DNA from: Bacillus horti | Lineage (GTDB): Bacteria; Bacillota; Bacilli; Caldalkalibacillales; JCM-10596 | NCBI RefSeq assembly: GCF_030813115.1 | Contig: NZ_JAUSTY010000005.1 | Span: 186,001 to 250,000, forward strand | DNA: 64,000 nucleotides | Direction of reading: 5' to 3' | Shown here: positions 35,551 to 43,447 of the stretch, in pieces | Numbering within the stretch: the first letter of the stretch is position 1 | Layout of the letters: each line of letters begins with the position of its first letter | Position numbers and translations under genes: made by a program | Notes under the pieces: generated by a model | Databases searched by the model: none | Told to the model about the DNA's origin: nothing | Seen by the model: the letters and a program-made list of their open reading frames with translations, nothing else

Positions 35551-38268
35551 GTGAGATGGTATTCAAAGGATATCACAACGGTAGAGTCAACCTTGCTAAC
35601 GAATAAGGAACAGGGAATAGCCTGGAAGGAAGCAAGTAAACGTCTAGAGAAGGTCGGACCTAATCAGATTCAGGATCAGTCGACTGTTTCGGCGTTTGCT
35701 TTGCTGTTAAATCAATTTAAGGATTTTATGGTTTTAATCCTGCTAATTGCTACATTAATTTCTGGCTTGCTTGGCGAATATATGGACGCTATTACGATTA
35801 TCGCCATCATTGTCTTAAATGCGATACTGGGCTTTGTACAGGAGTACAGGGCTGAGCAGTCTCTACACGCTTTAAAGGAGCTGACGGCCCCGACGGCTCA
35901 TGTTATTCGTGATGGGGAGCTACAAGAGATTCCTGCGGCTGAGCTTGTGCCGGGGGATATTGTGTATTTTGAAGCGGGAGATCGCATACCGGCGGATTTA
36001 CGACTGTTTGAAGTGAAGGGGGCGTACATAGAGGAATCCGCTCTAACAGGGGAATCCTTACCTGTGCAAAAATATGAACATGCGATGAATGATGCTGAGG
36101 AAATGAGCTTGGGTGATCAGGCAAATATGGCCTTTATGGGGACTCTAGTGACAAGAGGCTCTGGGCAAGGCGTTGTTGTAGCTACAGGTATGGCGACACA
36201 AATGGGTCAAATTGCAGAGCTTATTCAAACGACAGAGGAGATGCAAACACCTTTACAGCACCGGTTAGAACAGCTAGGAAAAGTACTGATTACAGTAGCG
36301 ATTATCCTAACGGCGGTCGTTGTAGTGACGGGAATTTTGTATGGACAGGATGCTTATAAGATGTTCTTGGCAGGGGTTAGCTTAGCGGTTGCGGCGATTC
36401 CTGAAGGCCTTCCTGCTGTGGTGACGATAGCGCTTGCTTTAGGAGTTCAGCGGATGATTCGTCGTAAAGCGATTGTGCGTAAGCTACCTTCTGTGGAGAC
36501 ACTAGGCTGTGCTTCGGTGATCTGTTCAGATAAAACGGGGACACTGACACAAAATAAGATGACGGTCACTCATCTGTATGTTAACAATGATACGATTGAG
36601 GTTTCGGGAGTGGGCTATGATCCGAATGGCGAATTTACTTTAGCGCCGGGGCATGCTGTTTCATTTGTTCAGAAGCCTTATGTTAAAAAAATTCTTGAAT
36701 ATGGCGTTCTATGTAACAACGCTACTTTGAAGGAAGAAACGGAAACAGAAGGAAAGCTATTGAAGCGCAAAAGGACATATTGGGATATTACCGGAGACCC
36801 GACCGAAGGAGCTATTGTTGTAGCTGGAGCTAAGGCTGGTGTTTGGAAGGAGCAGATTGAGCGAGGATATCAGCGGCTTGAAGAGTTTCCATTCGACTCC
36901 GAGAGAAAAATGATGAGTGTGTTTGTTCAAACATCTGGAGGACAGAAAAAGGTGATAACCAAGGGAGCACCAGATGTTCTGCTCCAGCATTGTACGCACG
37001 CGTTTTGGAGAGGGAAGGTGACAGCACTAACAGATGATATACGCAGAGAAATTCTTCGGGCTAATGATCAGCTAGCGGAAAAAGCTTTGCGTAACCTAGC
37101 CATTGCCTACAGAGAAATCAAGGGTGACGGTTCGCTCATGAACGAGGCAAAGGCTGAACGAGAGCTGGTTTTCCTCGGGCTGTTTGGCATGATTGACCCT
37201 CCTAGAGCTGAAGTGAAGCAGGCTATAAAGGAATGTAGTCAGGCAGGGATCAGAACAGTCATGATCACAGGGGATCATCAGAAAACGGCTGAAGCGATTG
37301 CTTATGAGCTAGGAATCCTAAGAGAAAGAGGGCAATCACTGAACGGAAATCAGCTACAGGCTTTAAGTGATGAGGAGTTTGAATCGATGGTCGAGGATGT
37401 CTCTGTTTATGCAAGGGTGTCTCCTGAGCATAAGCTTAGAATCGTTAAAGCGCTACAGAAAAAAGGTCATGTGGTGGCTATGACAGGAGATGGGGTCAAC
37501 GATGCTCCGGCGATTAAAGCAGCTGATATTGGGATCGCGATGGGGATAACAGGAACGGATGTAGCTAAGGAAGCCTCCTCTTTAATATTAAGCGATGATA
37601 ATTTCAGTACAATCAAAGCGGCTATTGAGGAAGGGCGTAACATTTATGAAAATATCCGCAAGTTTATTCGATATATGCTTGCCTCCAATGTCGGAGAGAT
37701 CCTAGTGATGTTTTTTGCTACGCTAGCGGGCTTACCACTTCCCTTGGTACCTATACAAATTTTATGGGTCAATTTAGTGACTGATGGTCTACCGGCTATG
37801 GCGTTAGGGGTGGATCAATCGGAGAAAAATGTGATGAGCCAGCCCCCTCGAAGTCGGAGGGAAAATATATTTGCTAGAGGCTTAGGGTGGAAGATTATCT
37901 CTAGGGGACTCTTAATTGGTTTGGCTACTCTAGCGGCATTCTGGCTAACTCTACAGGAAAACCCTGACGATTTGGTTCGCGCTCAAACGATAGCGTTTGC
38001 CACCCTTGTCATGGCTCAATTGATTCATGTGTTTGATTGTCGTAGTGATACATCCATCTTTAGTAGAAATCCTTTTGAAAACAGATGGTTAGTCCTCGCT
38101 GTGTTAGCGTCACTCTTGATGATGATCGGAGTAATGTACATTGAAGCCTTGCAGCCTATCTTTAGAACAGTTGCTTTAGATGTGAAGGAATGGTTGTTTG
38201 TGCTCTTCTTTGCTGCCCTGCCTTCCGTAGCATTGAGCTTTACTTATTTGTTTAAAAGAAGAAGATAA
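35551..38268 (+). CDS. Ca2+-translocating P-type ATPase (SERCA type, YloB)
   Basis: 905 residues. All P2A ATPase signatures are present: actuator TGES (ALTGESLPV), PEGLPAVVTIALALG in the membrane core, phosphorylation site CSDKTGTLTQNK, KGAPD in the nucleotide domain, and hinge MTGDGVNDAP. The last third has about six membrane segments. Pumps Ca2+ out of the cytosol; B. subtilis YloB is a sporulation-associated homologue. The start is a GTG 8 bases after GGGGTGA. Confidence 0.95.
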   Translation: MRWYSKDITTVESTLLTNKEQGIAWKEASKRLEKVGPNQIQDQSTVSAFALLLNQFKDFMVLILLIATLISGLLGEYMDAITIIAIIVLNAILGFVQEYRAEQSLHALKELTAPTAHVIRDGELQEIPAAELVPGDIVYFEAGDRIPADLRLFEVKGAYIEESALTGESLPVQKYEHAMNDAEEMSLGDQANMAFMGTLVTRGSGQGVVVATGMATQMGQIAELIQTTEEMQTPLQHRLEQLGKVLITVAIILTAVVVVTGILYGQDAYKMFLAGVSLAVAAIPEGLPAVVTIALALGVQRMIRRKAIVRKLPSVETLGCASVICSDKTGTLTQNKMTVTHLYVNNDTIEVSGVGYDPNGEFTLAPGHAVSFVQKPYVKKILEYGVLCNNATLKEETETEGKLLKRKRTYWDITGDPTEGAIVVAGAKAGVWKEQIERGYQRLEEFPFDSERKMMSVFVQTSGGQKKVITKGAPDVLLQHCTHAFWRGKVTALTDDIRREILRANDQLAEKALRNLAIAYREIKGDGSLMNEAKAERELVFLGLFGMIDPPRAEVKQAIKECSQAGIRTVMITGDHQKTAEAIAYELGILRERGQSLNGNQLQALSDEEFESMVEDVSVYARVSPEHKLRIVKALQKKGHVVAMTGDGVNDAPAIKAADIGIAMGITGTDVAKEASSLILSDDNFSTIKAAIEEGRNIYENIRKFIRYMLASNVGEILVMFFATLAGLPLPLVPIQILWVNLVTDGLPAMALGVDQSEKNVMSQPPRSRRENIFARGLGWKIISRGLLIGLATLAAFWLTLQENPDDLVRAQTIAFATLVMAQLIHVFDCRSDTSIFSRNPFENRWLVLAVLASLLMMIGVMYIEALQPIFRTVALDVKEWLFVLFFAALPSVALSFTYLFKRRR

Positions 38269-38326
38269 AAAAGTCCCTTATGTGAGAAGGTAAGTGGTAA
38301 TGGAGCATGACTGGAAGACCGTTGCT

Positions 38327-38510
38327 CTAACGGTCATATCGAACCCTTAGAGCAAGTATTGTGCGGGTTTTGTGCTGTAACGGACATATTAGACCCTTAG
38401 AAGCTAAATCACATGAATTTGGTTTGAATTTTACTTCTAAGGTGCTCTGATGTCCGTTAGAATTTGTGATGGATGGAAAAACACTTCTAAGGTGCGCTCA
38501 TGTCCGTTAG
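38327..38510. repeat. Composite palindromic repeat element, copy B
   Basis: Four 24-bp units at 38327-38350, 38377-38400 (plus strand) and 38437-38460, 38487-38510 (minus strand). Start-to-start spacings 50, 60 and 50, almost identical to copy A at 9773-9954. Units share CTAACGG(A/T)CAT and CCTTAG ends. The whole element is an imperfect palindrome able to fold on itself. It occupies the 617-base gap between yloB and the Eis-like gene; apart from the terminator at 38597 the remainder shows no gene. Confidence 0.8.
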
Positions 38511-38596
38511 AACTTCTGGATTCGACACGATCACTAGAAGTGATAAGAATGCTATAAGAAAATATTGAGTATAACAGCGGGGTAAATAAAATTTAG

Positions 38597-38632
38597 AGGT
38601 ATGGGCTACAAACAGCCCATACCTTCTTTATT
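38597..38632 (+). terminator. Strong hairpin in the yloB-eis gap
   Basis: Perfect 11-bp stem AGGTATGGGCT (38597-38607) with AGCCCATACCT (38614-38624), six-base loop, followed by a T-rich stretch. It probably ends the yloB transcript. Confidence 0.75.
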
Positions 38633-38885
38633 AATGATAGAATATCTGTAAGGATTGTTCTATTAATAGAATGAATTAATTAAAGTTCAGGTGATCTGAA
38701 AGATTTAGGAAAGCTGGCATAGAGAGTGTACAGCTAACTAGAGTAAAGTCAGTGGCTCATCATATAATCCACATTAGATAAAAGTGAATGTGAAAGTATC
38801 AAGGACAGTTGACGGTTACATCAAGCAAAGACAGTTCAAGCGACAATGACAGTTAACGTGAAGTGTAGAAAGTGAGGAAAATGGT

Positions 38886-40133
38886 ATGGAAATTAGACAG
38901 CTAACAGCAAGCGAAGTAGAATTACATATTCAACTATCTGAATTTGCTTTTCAATATGAGCTTTCTAAGGAAGATAGAGAAGTAGCGATAAAGCGAGTAA
39001 GACCTGATGAGATATGGGGAGCTTTTATAGACGGAAAGCTAGCTTCAAAGCTAGCGTTATTACCTTTAGAAACATATATACACGGAAAAGCGTATGCGAT
39101 GGGCGGGATTGCTGCTGTAGCTACGTGGCCGGAGTATAGACGGCAAGGTCTGGTGGCAAAGCTTTTAACAAAGGCTTTAGAGGTAATGAAGGACAACGGA
39201 CAAACGATTTCCTTCTTAGCTCCGTTTAGCTACCCGTTCTATAGGAGATATGGCTGGGAAATGCATGGTGAGGAAACTGAGGTAAAGATTAAAACAAAGC
39301 AATTCCCTAAGCTAAAAGGGCAAGGGCATATGGAGCGTGTGGGCAGAGACTCGACTGTGATAGGCGAGATCTATGATACGTTCGCTCAGAAGTTTAACGG
39401 TGCGCTGAAGCGCTCTGAACTTTGGTGGGAAACAAGGGTATTCAATCCTTCGAAAAAGGGTTTGGTTGCCGTGTATCGTAACGCAGAGGGTGAATCGAAA
39501 GGATACCTATATTATCAGGTGAAGGATAGGAAGCTAACGATTCGTGAAATGGTCTATCTCGATCAGGATAGTTATAAAGGCTTGTGGGAATTTATTGCTC
39601 AGCATGATTCTATGATTGAAGAGGCGAGTTTCATTGCCCATCCAGGTGATCCACTGATGCAGCTAGTGGATGATCCGAACTTCGAGCAAAAAACGTCCCC
39701 TTACTTTATGGCAAGGATTGTAGATGTTGCAGCCTTTTTAGAAGAATATCCGCTTCAATGGAAAGGTGTAGAGGGGGAACAGACCTTTATCCATGTTCGT
39801 GATCAGTATGCACCGTGGAATGATGGGACATTTTTGATACAGCCTAATCCTGAAGGGGCAAAATCTGAGGGAGATAAGTCTGAGCCTGAAAGTGATCGTG
39901 CTGTCAATCGAGTTAGCTTTTTCCCGAGAAAGTCTGAGGAAGTAAGCTGTACAACTGTTCCTAAAAAAGGGTTGAGCTGTGATATCCAAACGTTGAGTAT
40001 GCTTCTAATTAATTATAAACGGCCTACTGAGCTTGCTAAAATTGAAAGATTACATGGAGAACAGAAGGAAATTAAAAAGTGGGAGGATTTGCTTCCTAAG
40101 GAACGCTCAACAAACCTGATGGATTTCTTTTAA
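38886..40133 (+). CDS. Eis-like GNAT acetyltransferase with SCP2-like C-terminus
   Basis: 415 residues. N-terminal GNAT with AMGGIAAVATWPEYRRQGLVAKLL (acetyl-CoA site) and FLAPFSYPFYRRYGWE, the latter typical of Eis-family enzymes; a second GNAT-like domain and a sterol-carrier-like C-terminal domain follow. Family members acetylate aminoglycosides, peptides or other amines; the substrate here is unknown. Residues about 318-345 are an unusual Glu/Ser-rich insertion (EGAKSEGDKSEPESD). The gene is inserted between yloB and yicC, which are neighbours in B. subtilis. Confidence 0.82.
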   Translation: MEIRQLTASEVELHIQLSEFAFQYELSKEDREVAIKRVRPDEIWGAFIDGKLASKLALLPLETYIHGKAYAMGGIAAVATWPEYRRQGLVAKLLTKALEVMKDNGQTISFLAPFSYPFYRRYGWEMHGEETEVKIKTKQFPKLKGQGHMERVGRDSTVIGEIYDTFAQKFNGALKRSELWWETRVFNPSKKGLVAVYRNAEGESKGYLYYQVKDRKLTIREMVYLDQDSYKGLWEFIAQHDSMIEEASFIAHPGDPLMQLVDDPNFEQKTSPYFMARIVDVAAFLEEYPLQWKGVEGEQTFIHVRDQYAPWNDGTFLIQPNPEGAKSEGDKSEPESDRAVNRVSFFPRKSEEVSCTTVPKKGLSCDIQTLSMLLINYKRPTELAKIERLHGEQKEIKKWEDLLPKERSTNLMDFF

Positions 40134-40181
40134 CTTGTTTCCTGTACGAAAATTGATTAAAATAGAAGGGATGTGGTGAAC

Positions 40182-41069
40182 GTGGTATCTAGTATGACTG
40201 GATACGGAAGGTATGAAACTGTTTGGCAGGACATGAAGATAACGGTAGAGATGAAATCGGTGAATCATCGGTTTTGCGAAATCATAATTCGTTCTCCTAA
40301 GCAGCTCATGCTTTTTGAAGAAGCGATAAAGCGGAAGGTTCAAGCACATCTTAAGCGTGGAAGAGTTGAGGTATATGTGACCTGTGACACGAACACACTG
40401 GTAGATAAAAAGCTTCAGGTAGACTGGGAGCTGGCGGAAGCTATGCTTCAAGCGGCACTTGAGCTACAGAATAAGCTGGGGCTCGAAGGGAAGCTCACGA
40501 TTCAGGATTTGCTTCAAAGGGAGGAGCTTTTCCGAATCGAGGAGGATGTCCAAGAGATGGATGAGGCGTTTAGCCATACTCTTCTCGAAGCCGTAACCCA
40601 AGCTAGCCTTCAATTAAAGGATATGCGCGAACAGGAAGGCCAGCGTTTAGCTGAAGATTTACATACGAAGCTAAGAACGGTGAACGAACATACCGATATC
40701 ATTAAAAAGCTAGCCCCTCAAATGAAGGAGATTTACGCCGAAAAGCTTGAGGTAAGGCTTAAACAGTTTCTAGAGCAGCGTGTGGAGATCGATGAATCGC
40801 GATTTCTTACGGAAATTGGGGTTTTCGCTGAGAAGGTTGATATCGATGAGGAATTAACTCGCTTAGCAAGTCATACGGTGCAATTCGAACAATTTCTTGG
40901 GATCAAGGATGAGGCGATAGGACGAAAGCTTGATTTTTTAGTTCAGGAAATGAACAGAGAGGTTAACACGATCGGTTCAAAGGCTAATGATATTTCCATT
41001 AGGCAAAAAGTCATTGAATTGAAAAATGAGCTTGAAAAAATAAAGGAACAGGTTCAAAATTTAGAGTAA
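40182..41069 (+). CDS. yicC: YicC/YloC-family endoribonuclease
   Basis: About 295 residues. SSMTGYGRYE at the N-terminus, EMKSVNHRFCEI, and the conserved C-terminal block GRKLDFLVQEMNREVNTIGSKANDI define the YicC family, shown in E. coli and B. subtilis to be an RNase. The start is probably the GTG giving VVSSMTGYG; the frame opens nine bases earlier but there the AAGGG motif is too close. First gene of the yicC-remA-rpoZ group. Confidence 0.93.
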   Translation: MVSSMTGYGRYETVWQDMKITVEMKSVNHRFCEIIIRSPKQLMLFEEAIKRKVQAHLKRGRVEVYVTCDTNTLVDKKLQVDWELAEAMLQAALELQNKLGLEGKLTIQDLLQREELFRIEEDVQEMDEAFSHTLLEAVTQASLQLKDMREQEGQRLAEDLHTKLRTVNEHTDIIKKLAPQMKEIYAEKLEVRLKQFLEQRVEIDESRFLTEIGVFAEKVDIDEELTRLASHTVQFEQFLGIKDEAIGRKLDFLVQEMNREVNTIGSKANDISIRQKVIELKNELEKIKEQVQNLE

Positions 41070-41107
41070 TAGGATGACGTACAGGTTATAGGAGGGTATG
41101 GAAAAAA

Positions 41108-41362
41108 GTGAAACTTATTAACATTGGCTTCGGTAATATCGTTTCAGCAAATCGAATTATTTCAATAGTCAGCCCTGAGTCTTCTCCGATTAAGAGAGTG
41201 GTTCAGACGGCAAGAGACCGTAACATGCTTATTGACGCTACGTACGGAAGAAGAACGAGAGCGGTGATTATCACAGATAGTGACCATGTTATTTTATCTG
41301 CGGTTCAGCCTGAAACGGTAGCACAGCGCTTAAGCTCTAAGGATGATCTGTCTGATGAATAG
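41108..41362 (+). CDS. remA: RemA, DNA-binding biofilm regulator (DUF370)
   Basis: 84 residues: [21 protein letters not shown], then [31 protein letters not shown]. Length and sequence match B. subtilis RemA/YlzA, which oligomerises and binds tandem sites to activate matrix and osmoprotection genes. It starts with GTG after GGAGGG. In other Bacillales the next gene is gmk; here the next gene is rpoZ. Confidence 0.95.
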   Translation: MKLINIGFGNIVSANRIISIVSPESSPIKRVVQTARDRNMLIDATYGRRTRAVIITDSDHVILSAVQPETVAQRLSSKDDLSDE

Positions 41363-41489
41363 TTTTCATTTTAGAAAGTAAGTCTGACAAAAGAAAGTTA
41401 GGCTAAAATAAGTATAAACTAATAAAATGTATAACTAGATAGATAAACTAAATAGTAACTAGAAAGATAAAAAAGTGGAGGTCATATCT

Positions 41490-41711
41490 ATGCTATACCC
41501 ATCTATTGATGTTCTTTTGGAAAAGCTTGATTCTAAGTATACTCTTGTTTCCGTTGCTTCTCGTCGTGCTAGACAGCTACGTGAGAAGAACAACTTGTTA
41601 ATTGAGAAGCCTAGGTCCGCAAAGTATGTAGGAAAGGCATTAGAGGAGATCGTAACGGATAAGGTTTCCTTCGAATCAGCGATTCTAAGACCGAACAAAG
41701 ACAAAGAGTAA
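41490..41711 (+). CDS. rpoZ: RNA polymerase omega subunit
   Basis: 73 residues: [32 protein letters not shown], then [18 protein letters not shown]. Omega promotes assembly and stability of RNA polymerase and contacts beta-prime. The ATG follows GGAGG by nine bases; the longer frame from 41475 includes the ribosome site. A strong terminator follows directly, so it ends a yicC-remA-rpoZ transcript rather than reading into coaBC. Confidence 0.95.
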   Translation: MLYPSIDVLLEKLDSKYTLVSVASRRARQLREKNNLLIEKPRSAKYVGKALEEIVTDKVSFESAILRPNKDKE

Positions 41712-41719
41712 TGAAATGG

Positions 41720-41750
41720 ATAACAACCTAATCAAGGTTGTTATTTTTTT
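41720..41750 (+). terminator. Intrinsic terminator after rpoZ
   Basis: Perfect 10-bp stem ATAACAACCT/AGGTTGTTAT with a five-base loop and T-run. Confidence 0.85.
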
Positions 41751-41759
41751 CAACGTTTA

Positions 41760-42066
41760 AGAAAGTATAAAATTTGATACCATGTTTTCTATCAAATTTT
41801 ATACTTTCTGACGGCAGGACATAGGACGACTTACAACTTTAGTTGCTTAGCGTCACTTGCGCACTTTGTGTGAAAGCTTCCTCTAATGATGGACTAGCCG
41901 ACTTCTTCGAGAGGGCTTCGATAGAAGCTTTTCTTACAGTCTAAGAATTTATAAAATTTGATACAATGATTTCTTCAAGTTTTATAAATTCTGGCTGCAT
42001 GAAAAGCTTCCTCTAATGATGGACTAGACGACTTCTTCGAGAGGGCTTCGATAGAAGCTTTTCTTA
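41760..42066 (+). repeat. Duplicated structured element between rpoZ and coaBC
   Basis: Two copies of a two-part unit. Part P is an AT-rich inverted repeat: a perfect 20-bp stem with a 10-base loop at 41760-41809, and a related 18-bp stem with one mismatch at 41944-41992. Part S is a 65-bp sequence at 41872-41936 and 42001-42066, differing at two or three bases, with ends GAAAAGCTTC / GAAGCTTTTC and inner CCTCT / AGAGG that can pair. P and S are 62 bases apart in copy 1 and about 8 in copy 2. The second S ends 31 bases before coaBC. I do not recognise a known riboswitch. Confidence 0.7.
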
Positions 42067-42097
42067 TACTAGGTGTGCTGTAAAAAGGAGGATGAAT

Positions 42098-43447
42098 ATG
42101 AGCGTAAAAGGAAAAATGATCGTATTAGGCGTAAGCGGTGGAATCGCTGCGTATAAGGCAGCAACGATTTGCAGTCAGCTCACTCAAAGGGGGGCAGATG
42201 TCCGTGTCATTATGACAGAGTCTGCCACAAAATTTATACAGCCTTTAACATTCCAAACGTTATCTAGAAACCATGTGTATGTGGATACATTTCAGGAGGC
42301 GGATGCTTCTGTCGTTTCTCATATCGATTTAGCTGATCATGCAGACTTATTTCTCATTGCTCCTGCTACAGCAAATATCATTGGAAAGCTAGCAAATGGC
42401 TTAGCTGATGATATGCTTTCAACGACTTTACTTGCTACAGAAGCACCAATTTGGATGGCACCAGCGATGAACGGACACATGCTTGAGCATCCAGCGGTGC
42501 AACAGAACATCACGACGCTGAAGAGTAGAGGAGTTGGTCTACTTCAGCCTGGTGAAGGACAGCTAGCCTGTGGATATGTCGGTAAAGGGAGGCTTCCTGA
42601 CCCTGAGGAAATCATTGGACATGTTGTCTCTTATTTTCTTCAGCTTTCTAATCAACAAAAATCAGCTGAAATTGATACTAATCTATCAAATCCCAATCAA
42701 ACAGCTTTTAATCAATCTACTTCCGTAGCTTCTGATTTTGGTTCTGTATCATCTAACGCAAATATCTCGAATACTCTTAATGATGATCCGTCAACGGCAA
42801 GCTGGTGGAAGGGAAAGAAGCTCCTTGTCACAGCTGGACCTACGAGGGAAGAAATTGATCCTGTGCGTTATCTATCGAACTACTCCTCTGGAAAAATGGG
42901 CTTTGCCATTGCTGAAATGGCGGCAAGCCTAGGGGCACAGGTGACCCTGATTTCTGGTCCGGTTGAATTGGCTACTCCTGCTCAGGTTGAGCGTGTGAAT
43001 GTTGTTTCAACAGAGGACATGCTTCAGCAGGTGCTTAGTCGCTATGAGGAGACAGATGTAGTCATTAAATCAGCAGCGGTAGCCGATTATACACCAATAC
43101 ATGTAGCTGAGAAGAAAATTAAAAAAGCAGGAGAAAGTCTGCTGCTAGAGCTTAAGAAAACACAGGATATCCTGCAAACATTGGGAGAGCAGAAGAAGCA
43201 CCAAATTCTTGTTGGCTTTGCTGCTGAGACAAATCAGGTGGAGGAGCATGCCAGGCAGAAGCTGAAGAAGAAGAATCTAGACTTTGTTGTAGCTAATGAC
43301 GTAACTGAAGAAGGCGCAGGCTTCGGTACAGATACAAATATTGTGACGATCTACCATCGCTCAGGGGAGAAGCAGGAGCTTCAGAAAATGTCCAAGTCTG
43401 ACGTAGCACGTAAGCTACTAGAGCTGGTGGCTACCTATTATGAGTGA
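42098..43447 (+). CDS. coaBC: Bifunctional phosphopantothenoylcysteine decarboxylase/synthase
   Basis: Two steps of CoA synthesis. The flavin-dependent decarboxylase half shows GVSGGIAAYKAATI, MAPAMNGHM and the flexible-loop Cys in GQLACGYVGKGRLPDP. The synthase half begins KLLVTAGPTREEIDPVRY and has SSGKMGFAIA and KSAAVADYTP. Between them is an unusually long Ser/Asn-rich linker (about residues 190-225: NPNQTAFNQSTSVA...). The ATG at 42098 lies seven bases after AAAAAGGAGG; another ATG two codons earlier is too close. Its end overlaps priA by eight bases. Confidence 0.95.
   Translation: MSVKGKMIVLGVSGGIAAYKAATICSQLTQRGADVRVIMTESATKFIQPLTFQTLSRNHVYVDTFQEADASVVSHIDLADHADLFLIAPATANIIGKLANGLADDMLSTTLLATEAPIWMAPAMNGHMLEHPAVQQNITTLKSRGVGLLQPGEGQLACGYVGKGRLPDPEEIIGHVVSYFLQLSNQQKSAEIDTNLSNPNQTAFNQSTSVASDFGSVSSNANISNTLNDDPSTASWWKGKKLLVTAGPTREEIDPVRYLSNYSSGKMGFAIAEMAASLGAQVTLISGPVELATPAQVERVNVVSTEDMLQQVLSRYEETDVVIKSAAVADYTPIHVAEKKIKKAGESLLLELKKTQDILQTLGEQKKHQILVGFAAETNQVEEHARQKLKKKNLDFVVANDVTEEGAGFGTDTNIVTIYHRSGEKQELQKMSKSDVARKLLELVATYYE

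Noticed and set aside
41872-42066. Known riboswitch or T-box leader for coaBC
   Set aside because: No conserved T-box sequence, no specifier and no terminator/antiterminator pair next to the gene; reported instead as an unexplained repeat.
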